From positions 372,001-436,000 of the forward strand of contig NZ_JAASQK010000001.1 of assembly GCF_011762195.1 (NCBI RefSeq): a stretch of DNA of 64,000 bases, read 5' to 3'. Positions 1-8,673 of the stretch are shown here, one piece after another (the first letter of the stretch is position 1; every line of letters starts with the position of its first letter). The position numbers were made by a program, and so were the translations under genes. The DNA is from Sphingomonas oligoaromativorans (GTDB lineage Bacteria; Pseudomonadota; Alphaproteobacteria; Sphingomonadales; Sphingomonadaceae). The notes beneath the pieces were generated by a model, which saw nothing but the letters and a program-made list of their open reading frames with translations, ran no database searches and was not told the origin of the DNA.

Positions 1-1550
1 AGTGGCTGATGGCGGACCTCGGCCTCAGCTTCGCGGACCCGGCCTATCCCGGCATCGACGTGGTGCTGCCCGATCTCGCGTTCATCGAGGAACGGCAGGA
101 GGATCTGCTCGGCCTCGTCGTGACCCACGGGCATGAGGATCATATCGGCGCCATCCCCTATATGGCGCTGGACCTCGGCGTGCCGATCTACGCGACGCGG
201 TTCACCGCCGGGCTCATCCACGCCAAGCTGGAGGAAGAGGGGCTCACCGACCGCGTGACGGTGAAGATCGTCAAGGAAGGCGAGCCGCTGAAGCTCGGGC
301 CGTTCTCGGTCGAGTGGGTGCCGCTGGCGCACTCCATCCCCGAGATGAACGCGCTGCTGATCGACACGCCTTACGGTCGCGTCTTCCACACCGGAGACTG
401 GAAGCTCGACGAGAATCCGGTGATCGGCCAGCCAAGCAGCGCGGAAGCGCTGAAGGCGATCGGCAGACAAGGCGTGCTGGCGCTGATGGGCGACAGCACC
501 AACGTGTTCAACCCGGAGCCGTCGGGCTCGGAATCGAGCGTGCGCGCCGATCTGGAGCGGTTCGTCGGCGAGGCGGACAAGCGCGTCCTCATCACCACCT
601 TCGCCTCCAACGCCGCCCGCGTGCAGACGCTGGGGCAGGTGGCGGTCGCGACCGGGCGGCAGGTCTGCGTCGCGGGCCGCTCGCTCGATCGCATCATCAA
701 GATCGCCAAGGCGGCGGGCTATCTGCTCGATTTTCCGCCGACGGTCGATTTCGACACCGCGATGCGCCTGCCGCCCAAGGATCTGATGATTATCGCGACC
801 GGCGGGCAGGGCGAGGCCCGCGCCGCGCTCAGCCGCATCGCGCACGACAGCCACAAGCTGAAGCTCTCCGAGGGCGACACGGTGCTGTTCTCGTCGAAGC
901 AGATCCCCGGCAACGAGGAGGCGATCGGCATCGTCCAGAACGCGCTCGCCGCCCGCAACATCCGCATGGTGACGGAGCGGCAGGCGCATATCCACGTCTC
1001 GGGCCATCCGGGGCGGCCGGAGATCGAGGCGCTCTATGGCTGGCTGAAGCCGGAGACCGTCGTCCCCGTCCATGGCGAGCGCCGCCACATGGCCGAACAT
1101 GCGCGCTTCGCCGCCTCGCTCGGCGTGCCGCGCACTCTGGTGCAGGTGAATGGCGACGTCGTCCGCCTGGCGCCGGAGGGGCCGAAGATCGTCGGCCATG
1201 AGCGTGCCGGCCGGCTGGTGCTCGACGGCGACGTGATCCTGTCCGCCAACGGCACGACGATGAACGAGCGGCGCAAGCTCGCGGCCAATGGTCTGGTGTC
1301 CGTTGCCATTGCGGTGGACAAGGCGGGCAAGGCCAAGGGGCGGCCCCAGATCGCCGTGCAGGGCCTCCCTGTGGAAGAGGACCGTGAGGATTTCATCGAG
1401 GATGCCGCTGAGGCCGCGCTCGATGCGCTGGAGGCGGGGCCGCGTGACGAGGCCAAGCTGCGCGAGGCGATCCGCCTCGGCGTCCGCCGCCGCGCGACCG
1501 CGTGGACGGGCAAGAAGCCCGTGGTCGACGTCCTGCTGCTGCGGGTGTAG
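1..1550 (+). CDS. rnj: Ribonuclease J, 5'-truncated by window edge
   Basis: Metallo-beta-lactamase/beta-CASP ribonuclease that matures and degrades RNA with combined endo- and 5'-3' exonuclease action in the cytoplasm. The frame is open from base 3 (reads WLMADLGLSFADP), which matches an internal RNase J segment, so about 30-40 N-terminal residues lie outside the window. The zinc-binding THGHEDH motif is encoded at about bases 123-143. Later motifs are HTGDWKLD (about 388), GDSTN (about 490), HVSGHPG (about 993) and VPVHGERRH (about 1065), in the family order. The C-terminal domain is complete and ends in TAG. A DUF1467 gene follows 52 bp downstream, the neighbour usually seen in alphaproteobacteria. 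Confidence 0.95.
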   Translation, partial: WLMADLGLSFADPAYPGIDVVLPDLAFIEERQEDLLGLVVTHGHEDHIGAIPYMALDLGVPIYATRFTAGLIHAKLEEEGLTDRVTVKIVKEGEPLKLGPFSVEWVPLAHSIPEMNALLIDTPYGRVFHTGDWKLDENPVIGQPSSAEALKAIGRQGVLALMGDSTNVFNPEPSGSESSVRADLERFVGEADKRVLITTFASNAARVQTLGQVAVATGRQVCVAGRSLDRIIKIAKAAGYLLDFPPTVDFDTAMRLPPKDLMIIATGGQGEARAALSRIAHDSHKLKLSEGDTVLFSSKQIPGNEEAIGIVQNALAARNIRMVTERQAHIHVSGHPGRPEIEALYGWLKPETVVPVHGERRHMAEHARFAASLGVPRTLVQVNGDVVRLAPEGPKIVGHERAGRLVLDGDVILSANGTTMNERRKLAANGLVSVAIAVDKAGKAKGRPQIAVQGLPVEEDREDFIEDAAEAALDALEAGPRDEAKLREAIRLGVRRRATAWTGKKPVVDVLLLRV

Positions 1551-1602
1551 CCTTCATCCCCGAAGGGCCGCGCGGACGGCCTTTCGGGGAGGCACAGGCC
1601 GA

Positions 1603-1875
1603 ATGCGCTGGTTTTCGCTCGTCGCGATCTATTTCCTGTTCTGGTTCATCACGCTGTTCGTCGTCCTCCCGTTCAGCGCGCGGACGGCGGAGGAAGCGGG
1701 CGAGAAGCCGGTGATCGGCCATGCCGAGAGCGCGCCGCACGATTTCCGCCCGTGGACGGTCGTGTGGCGGACGAGTCTGGTCGCGGCGGTGCTGCTGGCG
1801 GCCTTCTGGTTCGTCCACGCGGAAGGGTGGATCGACGTTCAGATTTCCTCGGCTGCGGCGGGCCGCATTCCCTGA
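1603..1875 (+). CDS. DUF1467 family small membrane protein
   Basis: Ninety-residue inner-membrane protein of unknown function. It has two hydrophobic segments: residues about 5-25 (LVAIYFLFWFITLFVVLPF) and about 55-73, joined by a polar loop containing GHAESAPH, which is the layout of DUF1467. A purine-rich GGGGAGG sits about 9 bases before the ATG at 1603. It follows rnj by 52 bp on the same strand and is probably cotranscribed. In many alphaproteobacteria the same pair leads directly into proS-lolC-lolD; here those genes begin at about 28 kb. Confidence 0.85.
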   Translation: MRWFSLVAIYFLFWFITLFVVLPFSARTAEEAGEKPVIGHAESAPHDFRPWTVVWRTSLVAAVLLAAFWFVHAEGWIDVQISSAAAGRIP

Positions 1876-1939
1876 GCCGCTTGGTCAGTTTCCAAAACCT
1901 TCGTCGCCCTCTGCATCCTTCGTCATCCTCGCCCGCCTT

Positions 1940-2010
1940 CGTCATCCCGGACTTGCTCTGGGATCCAGGGCCATTTGCGGCTCTGGATCCTGACTTTCGT
2001 CAGGATGACG
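1940..2010. repeat. Dispersed palindromic repeat, copy A
   Basis: About 70 bp with two stem-loop units. The left unit starts GTCATCCCGG and runs into GGGATCCAG; the right unit starts CTCTGGATCC and ends TCAGGATGACG, so the ends are mutually inverted. Partial extra ends (CGTCATCC at 1921, AGGATGACGGG at 2022) flank it. Four related copies occur in the window at 29.3, 44.5, 46.6 and 53.7 kb, all intergenic. It resembles REP/BIME elements. Confidence 0.75.
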
Positions 2011-2054
2011 GGCGACGAAACAGGATGACGGGAGGGGAGAGCCGCGACAGAAAG

Positions 2055-2089
2055 AAAAGGCCGGCAGGGGGCATCCCCGCCGGCCTTTC
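2055..2089 (-). terminator. Rho-independent terminator of the coiled-coil gene
   Basis: Arms AAAGGCCGGC and GCCGGCCTTT enclose a short loop. Read on the minus strand the hairpin is followed by TTTTCTTT, just after the stop of the gene ending at 2095. Confidence 0.75.
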
Positions 2090-2094
2090 GCGTA

Positions 2095-4353
2095 TCAGGA
2101 GCGCAGGCGGGCGATCGCCTGGGCGAGGGCGACGTAGAGCTTGCCCATATCCGACGAGAGCATGATGACCGCGTGCGTCGAGCCGTCGCGGGTCGTCAGG
2201 ATCGGGCGGAGCAGCGCCTCGAAATCGTGGATGTAGCGGTTCACCTGCTCGCGGAACTCGGGGTCTTCCTCGTAATGGCGGGCGATTTCACGGGCCTCGC
2301 CATTCTCGATCAGCTTCACCGCGCGGCGGGTGAACACGCCCCGGTCACCGCGCAGATAGGACGCCCAGGCGCTGTCGCTGGCCTCGTTGGAGAGCAGTTT
2401 GGTGACGTCGATCGCCGTCGAGTTGAGTGAATCGATCAGCAATGCCACGCGCCGCGAGAAATTGTCGCGATCGGCATTCTCGACCGTGGATTTGCCCTCG
2501 GCGATCTGCGTGTCGACCGAGGCGCTCGTCTCCGCGATGCGGCCGAGCTGCTCCTCCAGCCGGGCGGTCGCCGAGCGCGCGGCCTCGACCGCCGCTTCGG
2601 ACACCGCCGCGACACGGGCGATCTGGCCATCGACCTGATCGACCACGGCCTGCTCCAGCGCTTTGCGGCCGGCATCCCCGAGCGCCTCGGCGCTGCGCGG
2701 TATGATCGTGCCCAGCGCCTCGCGGGCGCGCTCGGCGGCCTGCGTGGCGGTCTCGCGGACGCGGATCAGCGCCTCGACCAGCTTGGGCGAGGTGGCGTCG
2801 GCCAGCTTCACCGCCTCGCGGTCTACCTGCGTGATGGCCTCGCCCAATGTGGTGGTGCCGTCGCGGGCGGCGGCGAGGCGCTGGTCGATCGCCTCGGCCA
2901 GCGTGTCGATCGCGGCGCGGCGCTCGTCGAGCGCGGTGCGGGCGGCATCAAGCGCCGTGGAGGCGGCGCGGGCGGCCTCGTTGAGGCGCTCGGCCTCGGG
3001 GCCGGCGGAGGCGACCAGCTCGCGGCTGCGCGCGGCCTGGCTCTCCAGCTCGGAGAGGGCGGCGGGCAGCGTCTCGCCCAGCTCGGTCACGCAGGCGGCG
3101 ATCGCGCCGCGCAGCGTCTCGGCGCGGTTGATGAAGGTGGTGGCGGCCGTGCCCCCGTCATTGAGCGAGGCCATGACCCGCTCGATATGCCCGCCAAGCT
3201 GGCCGAGCGCGTCGCCCAGCCGCTCTGTGCGGGCGCGGCCCGTCTCGTCCAGCTCGGCGAAGCGCGCCTCGACATGGGCGAGGCCGCGCTGGATGCGCTC
3301 GATCATCGAGGAGCCGAGCCCGTCCTGCCGTGCCAGCGCGTCGGCGGCCTGCTGCGCGGCGGCCTCTGCGGAGGTCTGCGCGCGGTCGATCATCGCGTTG
3401 ATCGCCTCGCCCTGCGCGATGATGCCTTCGCGCGTGCGCTCGACGGCAGCGGTCGCGCGTTCGAGCACGCCGTCGACCGAGCTGGTCATGCGGTTCGAGG
3501 CATCCTCGATGCCGCGCGCGGCGACTTCGCTGGCACCGGAAATCTGGGAAATCTGCGCGGAGAGGCGGTTGGCGGCGCCGGACGTGCCATCCTCGGCATC
3601 CTTGGCGCGCGCGGTGAGGTTGGCGAGCGTCGCGTCGAGGGCCGCGGCCTGCTCATGCGCGCCCACGCCGGCGGTGCGGATGCGCTCGGCGAGGCTGCGG
3701 GTCTGCTCCTCGGCGCGCGGCAGGTCGGCGAGCAGCACGCCCATGTCGACCCGCGCGGTGCCGGCGGCGGCGTCGAGGTCGCGTGTCTGGCGGCCGAGTT
3801 CGGCGATCTCGCGGGCGATGTCCGTGGTCGCCTCGCGCAGCTTCACCGAGGTCTGGTCGGCGAGCAGCAGCAGGCGATCGGCCTGTTCGGCGACGGCAAG
3901 GCGATCCTCGGCGAGGCGGCGCGAGGCGAGGCCCAGCACCGCGTCCAGCGCCAGCGATTCCATGCGGACCGAACGCGCCACATCGGCGAAGCGCTGCGCC
4001 TCGCGGGCGGAATTGCGCTGCCACAGGATCAGCAGCGCCACGATCAGCGCCAGCGGCCCCGTGGCCATGCTGATGCCGCGCGCGACATCGCCGAGCGCGA
4101 CCGGGCCGGAGCCCAGCCCGTTCAGCGCCAGCCCGACCACCGTCGCGATCCAGGCGAAGGCGGCGACGCCGAACAGCGCCAGCACCACCTTCTCCGCCGT
4201 CGTGGCGGGCGGCGGCCCGATCGCCTCTTCGTCGGCGAGATCAGCCTGCGCGATGCCCGGCATCGAATCGGCATGGGAAGACACAGGCGCCGCCACGGAC
4301 TCCTGGTCGTCGGACTGAAGCGGTGTACCCGCCCAATAGGCCCCCCTGTTCAT
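2095..4353 (-). CDS. Membrane-anchored long coiled-coil protein, candidate TipN-like polarity factor
   Basis: 752 residues from the ATG at 4353; an in-frame ATG at 4464 would add 37 residues of poor quality. After a polar N-terminus there are two hydrophobic helices (about 56-78 and 93-111). Then come about 540 residues rich in Ala, Glu, Arg and Leu with heptad-like spacing and almost no Pro or Gly, i.e. a long coiled coil. The last about 110 residues look like a folded domain (segments LLIDSLNSTAIDVTKLLSN, YLRGDRGVFTRRAVKLIE, NRYIHDFEALLR). Two N-terminal membrane helices plus a large coiled coil is the plan of the Caulobacter pole/division-plane marker TipN, and the tail seems similar from memory; no alignment was made. 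Bounded by its own terminator, with no operon partner. Confidence 0.6.
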   Translation of the reverse strand: MNRGAYWAGTPLQSDDQESVAAPVSSHADSMPGIAQADLADEEAIGPPPATTAEKVVLALFGVAAFAWIATVVGLALNGLGSGPVALGDVARGISMATGPLALIVALLILWQRNSAREAQRFADVARSVRMESLALDAVLGLASRRLAEDRLAVAEQADRLLLLADQTSVKLREATTDIAREIAELGRQTRDLDAAAGTARVDMGVLLADLPRAEEQTRSLAERIRTAGVGAHEQAAALDATLANLTARAKDAEDGTSGAANRLSAQISQISGASEVAARGIEDASNRMTSSVDGVLERATAAVERTREGIIAQGEAINAMIDRAQTSAEAAAQQAADALARQDGLGSSMIERIQRGLAHVEARFAELDETGRARTERLGDALGQLGGHIERVMASLNDGGTAATTFINRAETLRGAIAACVTELGETLPAALSELESQAARSRELVASAGPEAERLNEAARAASTALDAARTALDERRAAIDTLAEAIDQRLAAARDGTTTLGEAITQVDREAVKLADATSPKLVEALIRVRETATQAAERAREALGTIIPRSAEALGDAGRKALEQAVVDQVDGQIARVAAVSEAAVEAARSATARLEEQLGRIAETSASVDTQIAEGKSTVENADRDNFSRRVALLIDSLNSTAIDVTKLLSNEASDSAWASYLRGDRGVFTRRAVKLIENGEAREIARHYEEDPEFREQVNRYIHDFEALLRPILTTRDGSTHAVIMLSSDMGKLYVALAQAIARLRS

Positions 4354-4504
4354 GGTCGCCTTCTTACACCCAAGCGCGGCCGGTGGAATAGTCACGCCAA
4401 CGCGGGGCGGGCACGGATTGGCGAGCGGATCGTTGCGCCAGCGGGTTGGCATTCGGGCTCGCACCCGTCTATCCCGGTTTCATGCGTTTTTGGGGAGTTG
4501 AGGC

Positions 4505-5722
4505 GTGGCGCTGGCAGCGTTGATCGCGGCAGTGCGCGAGGCGGATGATGGCAGCGGGCTGGTAGGCACGCTGTCGGTCGCGGGTCGTACATTGGTCGAA
4601 CGGCAGGCGCGGCTCGCCGCCGCCGCCGGGGCGAGCCATGTCGTGTTGCTGATCGAACGGTTGCCGGCAGGTCTGACCGGCGCGATCGATCGGCTGCGGC
4701 GGGATAATATCACCATCGATGTCGCGCGCAGCGCCGGCGATGCGGCGGATCGCTTCCATCCCGACGAGCGCGTGCTCGTCTTCGCGGATGGCGCGGTGGT
4801 CGGCCATGAGGCGATCGCGCGGCTGGTGGCGGGGCCTGCGCCCGGATTGCTGACCATCGGCGAAGGCGGCGGCTCCGGCGGGTTCGAGCGAATCGACGCC
4901 GGCGCGCACTGGGCGGGGCTGGCGCTGGTCTCGGGCGACACGCTGCGCAAGACGGTCGCGATGCTGGGCGACTGGGATCTGCATTCGACCTTGCTGCGCC
5001 GCGCGGTCGGGTCTTCCGCGCGGCGGGTGGACATCGCGGACGGGGCCGGGCTCGGCGAGCCCTTCCCGGCGATGCTGGTGCGTTCCCGTGCCGGCGCCCG
5101 CGCCGCGACCGAGGCGAGCTTCGCCGTCGATCGCGAGGGGGAAGGCTGGCCGGCACGGCTGCTCTATGGGCCGCTGGCGCGGGCGATTTCGGGCGTCATC
5201 CTCGATCGGCCCATCGAATCGCGCTGGCTGCGCTGGGGTGGGATCGGGGCCGCGGTGGTCGCCGTGCCAATGCTGTGGCGAGGCTGGCTGGCGGCGGGGC
5301 TGCTGCTGCTCGTGCTCGGCGCGCTGCTCGATGCGACGGGGCGGCTGCTCGCATCGCTGCGATTGTCGCCGGGATCGGTGGAGGACCGGATCGCGCTGGC
5401 GCGGGCAGGGGCGATGGGGCTCGGGCTGCTCGCCTTCGCCTGCCACAAGGCGAGCGCCAACCCGGCATCGCTGGTGCTCGGCATCGGCATCGTCGCGGTG
5501 ATGGCGGCGATGGCGCGCGAGCGGCTGGCGTTGCGGTTGCTGGGCGACGGCCCGCGCTCGCCCGGCTGGACGGCGGACGTGGACGCGCTGACGCTGCTCT
5601 TCATCCCCTTCGTCTTCATCCAGCAGACGCTGGCCGGGCTGGCGGTGCTGGGCCTGTATGCCGCCGCTTCCTTCGCCGTCACCCAGCATCGCCTCGTCAG
5701 GGCGGCGCGAGGAAAGGCCTGA
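4505..5722 (+). CDS. Nucleotidyltransferase-like domain fused to degenerate CDP-alcohol phosphotransferase-like membrane domain
   Basis: 405 residues from a GTG at 4505, with GGGGAG about 9 bases upstream. Residues about 18-110 resemble an NTP-transferase Rossmann fold: GTLSVAGRTLVERQARLAAAAG aligns with the usual N-terminal glycine loop and acceptor helix, and VLVFADGAVV (about 90-99) resembles the metal-binding LVxxGD strand. Residues about 219-400 hold several membrane helices. LARAISGVILDRPIESRWLR (224-243) and LLDATGRLLASLR (274-286) sit where bifunctional inositol-phosphate cytidylyltransferase/DIPP synthases carry their second domain. The CDP-alcohol phosphotransferase motif DGxxAR...GxxxDxxxD is not intact, so the second activity may be lost. 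Function and substrate are unknown; assignment rests on pattern only. Confidence 0.5.
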   Translation: MALAALIAAVREADDGSGLVGTLSVAGRTLVERQARLAAAAGASHVVLLIERLPAGLTGAIDRLRRDNITIDVARSAGDAADRFHPDERVLVFADGAVVGHEAIARLVAGPAPGLLTIGEGGGSGGFERIDAGAHWAGLALVSGDTLRKTVAMLGDWDLHSTLLRRAVGSSARRVDIADGAGLGEPFPAMLVRSRAGARAATEASFAVDREGEGWPARLLYGPLARAISGVILDRPIESRWLRWGGIGAAVVAVPMLWRGWLAAGLLLLVLGALLDATGRLLASLRLSPGSVEDRIALARAGAMGLGLLAFACHKASANPASLVLGIGIVAVMAAMARERLALRLLGDGPRSPGWTADVDALTLLFIPFVFIQQTLAGLAVLGLYAAASFAVTQHRLVRAARGKA

Positions 5723-5809
5723 GCCTTAGACTTCTGGATTATTTGTATTCTACCGGATGTTAACTATCCCGTTCCATGCTGGAGAAGCCCACGGACGAAG
5801 GGGGATGCG

Positions 5810-6040
5810 ATGCTGGGGTCCAAAATCCTGTCCCGGATCTTGTCGCGACCGCTGATGCTTGAGGACGCGATGCTCCCCACGCAGGGCACCGCCGAGCTTC
5901 TCGCCGAACTTCGCCGCACCAATGCGCAGGCTCCCGGCCGCATCTGCATGAGCTGCGGCCAGCGCTCCCAACGGGCCGAGGTGGACGAGGGCGATCATTG
6001 GCGCTGCTCCTGCGGGGCGGAATATCTCCTGATCTCCTGA
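5810..6040 (+). CDS. Small Cys-rich (zinc-ribbon-like) protein
   Basis: 76 residues, ATG at 5810 after GAAGGGGG. The N-terminal half is a basic/hydrophobic helix followed by a helical TAELLAELRRTN segment. The C-terminal half has CMSCGQ (about 47-50) and CSCG (about 66-68), a C-x2-C...C-x-C arrangement that could bind one zinc. No catalytic domain is visible. It stands alone between a divergently unrelated membrane gene and the DUF2336-like gene. I do not recognise a named family. Confidence 0.65.
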   Translation: MLGSKILSRILSRPLMLEDAMLPTQGTAELLAELRRTNAQAPGRICMSCGQRSQRAEVDEGDHWRCSCGAEYLLIS

Positions 6041-6188
6041 CCGCCGGCGGCGATCCCATTTCCCAAAGCGGTGTGCGGCGTTGGGCTTGCGTCTCCCGAG
6101 CGGCGATCCCGATCCGGTTGCTTAGGCGGATTTTAACGACGTGGGGCTAAGCGCTGCTATCATGTTCGTGACGCAGACAGGTTCGACC

Positions 6189-7220
6189 ATGCCCACCGTG
6201 GCGCTTCTTGCCGCTGCGCATGAGGCGGAGGCGCTGCTCGGCGATCGCGTCGCGGCGGCCGGGGTCGAGCTGTCCCGCCCGCCTTCCTTCGGCATCGACG
6301 ACGAGACGCGCGCGCGATCCGGTCTGCTGATCCGCGCTGCCATCTATACGGCAGAACTGGCGCTGCGAGCGGCCGAGCCCGCGCTCGACACCGGGACGCC
6401 CGGCCTGCTGGCGGATCGCTTCGTCTCGGCTGGGTTGCTCGCCCGATCGGGACTTGCCGCGGCGGCCTTGCTGCGGGCCGAGGAGCATCGGCTGGCGGCG
6501 GCGCTGGTGCGCGGCGCGAGCGAGGCCGAAGGCCCCGGCGCCCACCGGCTCGATCCCATCGGCGGCGAGTTCGCCAGCGAGAGTTTCGCCGTCCGCGCGG
6601 CCGAAGCCGCCCGTACCGAGCGCACCGGCGATCCGCTGCTGCCGCTCCACGATCTCTCCGCCGAGGATCGCCATGCGCTCTTCTGGCAAGTGGCCGCCTG
6701 CCTCGCCGACCGCGTGCTGGCCGAGGGGGAGAGCGAGGACGCGCTCCACCGCACCGCGGCCGCTGCCGTGGCGCGCGCGCTTGCCGCGATCGACGAGGGC
6801 GAGGGCATCGCGCCCGCCGCCATGCGTCTGGCCCACAGTCTCTTCACCGCCGGGGAACTGGACGATAGCCTGCTCGCCGGTACTCTGGCGGCGGGGCGCG
6901 TGGCGAGCCTCGCGGCGCTGCTCGCCGTCAGGGCCGGTATCGGCTTCGACGACGCCCGCGCGATGCTCACCGATCCGGCGCGTTTCGCCGTGCTGCTGCG
7001 CGCCTGCGACGTCGAGCGCGGGATCGCGGCGGCGATGATCCTCGCGCTGGCGCTCGGCCTCGATCGCGGCTTCGGCGTGGACCCGGCGGAGACGGCGGCA
7101 ACGCTGGTCGAGGCCTATATCGATCTGCCGGTGGATGCCGCGCGGGCGGCGGTGCGGCGCACCCGGCTCGATCTCCATTATCGCGATGCGCTCGCGGCGC
7201 TGGCGGGACGGCGATGCTGA
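6189..7220 (+). CDS. DUF2336-like alpha-helical protein
   Basis: About 343 residues of Ala/Leu/Arg/Asp-rich helices with no membrane segment or catalytic motif, e.g. DDETRARSGLLIRAAIY and the C-terminal FDDARAMLTDPARFAVLLRA. This is the style of DUF2336 helical-repeat proteins. Start is uncertain: GTG at 6141, ATG at 6162 and ATG at 6189 are in frame; 6189 is chosen because ACAGG precedes it and because the added residues are not conserved-looking. Its stop overlaps the start of the histidine kinase (ATGCTGA), so the two are translationally coupled and probably act in one signalling pathway. Confidence 0.6.
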   Translation: MPTVALLAAAHEAEALLGDRVAAAGVELSRPPSFGIDDETRARSGLLIRAAIYTAELALRAAEPALDTGTPGLLADRFVSAGLLARSGLAAAALLRAEEHRLAAALVRGASEAEGPGAHRLDPIGGEFASESFAVRAAEAARTERTGDPLLPLHDLSAEDRHALFWQVAACLADRVLAEGESEDALHRTAAAAVARALAAIDEGEGIAPAAMRLAHSLFTAGELDDSLLAGTLAAGRVASLAALLAVRAGIGFDDARAMLTDPARFAVLLRACDVERGIAAAMILALALGLDRGFGVDPAETAATLVEAYIDLPVDAARAAVRRTRLDLHYRDALAALAGRRC

Positions 7221-8596
7221 CGCCCGATGACAGCCCGGTCCGCGGCCGCGTCGATGTCGACGGGCGGCTGATCGCGGCGGACGCGGCGCTGGCCGATCTG
7301 CACGCGCGCGCCGGCGGCGGAGAGGGCGGCCCGCTCGCGGTGCCGCAGCTCGCCTCGCTGGCCCGGCTGGTGCGGCGGCTGGGCATTCCGGTCGCGCGCT
7401 CCGTACTGGCGGCGGATGGCGAGGAGGATCTCGACCTCTGGGTTCGTGCGGTCCCCGAAGGCGACGAGGTGTCCTTCACCATCGCGAGCTGGACGCGGCG
7501 GCTGGCGGCCGCGCCCTTGCCCTCCGCCCGGCCATCCGCGCGCGATGCCGATTTCCTCCGCGCCGATGCCGACTGGTCTTGGGACAGCGACGCGGCGCTG
7601 CGCCTGATCGCGCTTTCCTCCGAGGGGATGGCGGCGCTGGTGGCCGATGGCGCCGGGCCGGCGCTGGGCGATCCGCTGACACGGCTGTTCGTGCTCGACG
7701 AGGCGCCGTCCGGCGGCCTGCCGCTGCTCGACGCGCTGGCGCAGCGCCGCCCCTTCGACGAGCAATATGTCACGCTGCGCGGCACCGACCGGCGCTTCCG
7801 GCTGGCCGGCGTTCCCGTGCTCGATGCGGCGGGTGAAGTGACGGGCTTTCGCGGCGGCGGTTTCGCGCTCAATGGCCAAGCCGTGCCCGAGCCGCGCCCC
7901 GCCAGGCCGGCCGAACCGCAGGGGGAGGGCGGCAGTGCCTTCGCGCGCCGGATCGAGACGGCGCTGCGGACGCCGTTGCACCGCATCGTCGCAGTCGCCG
8001 AGCAGATCCGCGAGCAGGACGAAGGCCCGGTCCGCGCCGATTACAACGCCTATGCCGGCGATATCGCTCATGCGGGGCGCCACCTGCTCGGCCTGATCGA
8101 CGATCTCGCCGATCTGGAGGCGGTGGAGGGCGCAGACCTCGAGGTCGAAAGCGAGGCGCTCGACATGGCGGACCTCGCCCGCCGCGCGGCGGGGCTGCTC
8201 TCGGTGCGCGCGGACGACAAGGATATGCGGATCGAGCAACCCGATCTGGCCGAGGCGCTCGGTGCGATCGGTGATTTCAAGCGCTCGCTCCAGGTGCTGC
8301 TCAACCTGATCGGCAACGCGGTGCGCTTCGGGCCGGCGGGCTCGACGGTGCGCGTGTCGGTGGAGAAGCGCGGCGACGTCGCGGCGGCGATCGTCATCGA
8401 TCAGGGCGACGGCATCGCCCCGGAAAACCGCGAGCGCGTCTTCGAGAAGTTCGAGCGGCTGGGCACCCGAGAGCCGGGTGCCGGCCTCGGGCTCTACATC
8501 TCGCGCCGGCTGGCCCGTGCGATGGGCGGCGACATCACCATCGAGGATGGGAGCGAGCACGGCGGGCGCTTCGTCTTCACGCTCCCCGCCGCCTGA
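7214..8596 (+). CDS. PAS-type sensor histidine kinase, soluble
   Basis: 460 residues. There is no transmembrane segment, so sensing is probably cytoplasmic. A PAS-like region spans about 115-215 (ending VLDAAGEVTGFRGGGFALNG). The HisKA helix holds the phospho-acceptor His256 in TPLHRIVAVAEQIRE. The HATPase domain shows N box NLIGNAVRFG, G1 box DQGDGIAPENRERVFEKFERLG and G2 box GAGLGLYISRRLARAMGG. It overlaps the DUF2336-like gene by 7 bases. No response regulator is adjacent, so the phosphotransfer partner must lie elsewhere. A hairpin terminator follows. Confidence 0.88.
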   Translation: MLTPDDSPVRGRVDVDGRLIAADAALADLHARAGGGEGGPLAVPQLASLARLVRRLGIPVARSVLAADGEEDLDLWVRAVPEGDEVSFTIASWTRRLAAAPLPSARPSARDADFLRADADWSWDSDAALRLIALSSEGMAALVADGAGPALGDPLTRLFVLDEAPSGGLPLLDALAQRRPFDEQYVTLRGTDRRFRLAGVPVLDAAGEVTGFRGGGFALNGQAVPEPRPARPAEPQGEGGSAFARRIETALRTPLHRIVAVAEQIREQDEGPVRADYNAYAGDIAHAGRHLLGLIDDLADLEAVEGADLEVESEALDMADLARRAAGLLSVRADDKDMRIEQPDLAEALGAIGDFKRSLQVLLNLIGNAVRFGPAGSTVRVSVEKRGDVAAAIVIDQGDGIAPENRERVFEKFERLGTREPGAGLGLYISRRLARAMGGDITIEDGSEHGGRFVFTLPAA

Positions 8597-8624
8597 CGCG
8601 GCCCTCCTCCCAGGGCAAAAGAAA

Positions 8625-8652
8625 AGGGCGGCCGCATCGCGACCGCCCCTTC
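8625..8652. terminator. Hairpin terminator between convergent genes
   Basis: AAGGGCGGCC pairs with GACCGCCCCTT around a short loop, between the convergent histidine kinase stop (8596) and gltA stop (8674). It could serve both directions. Confidence 0.6.
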
Positions 8653-8673
8653 CTGTTCGAGGACTAGGGTCGA

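Noticed and set aside
1921-2031. CRISPR-like array
   Set aside because: Repeated GTCATCC/GGATGACG ends are inverted, not regularly spaced direct repeats, and no cas genes are present.
2663-4548. Long plus-strand open frames (551 and 453 codons) opposite the coiled-coil gene
   Set aside because: Ser/Arg- and Arg/Gly-rich composition with no domains; typical shadow frames in high-G+C DNA opposite a gene with a clear membrane/coiled-coil protein and terminator.
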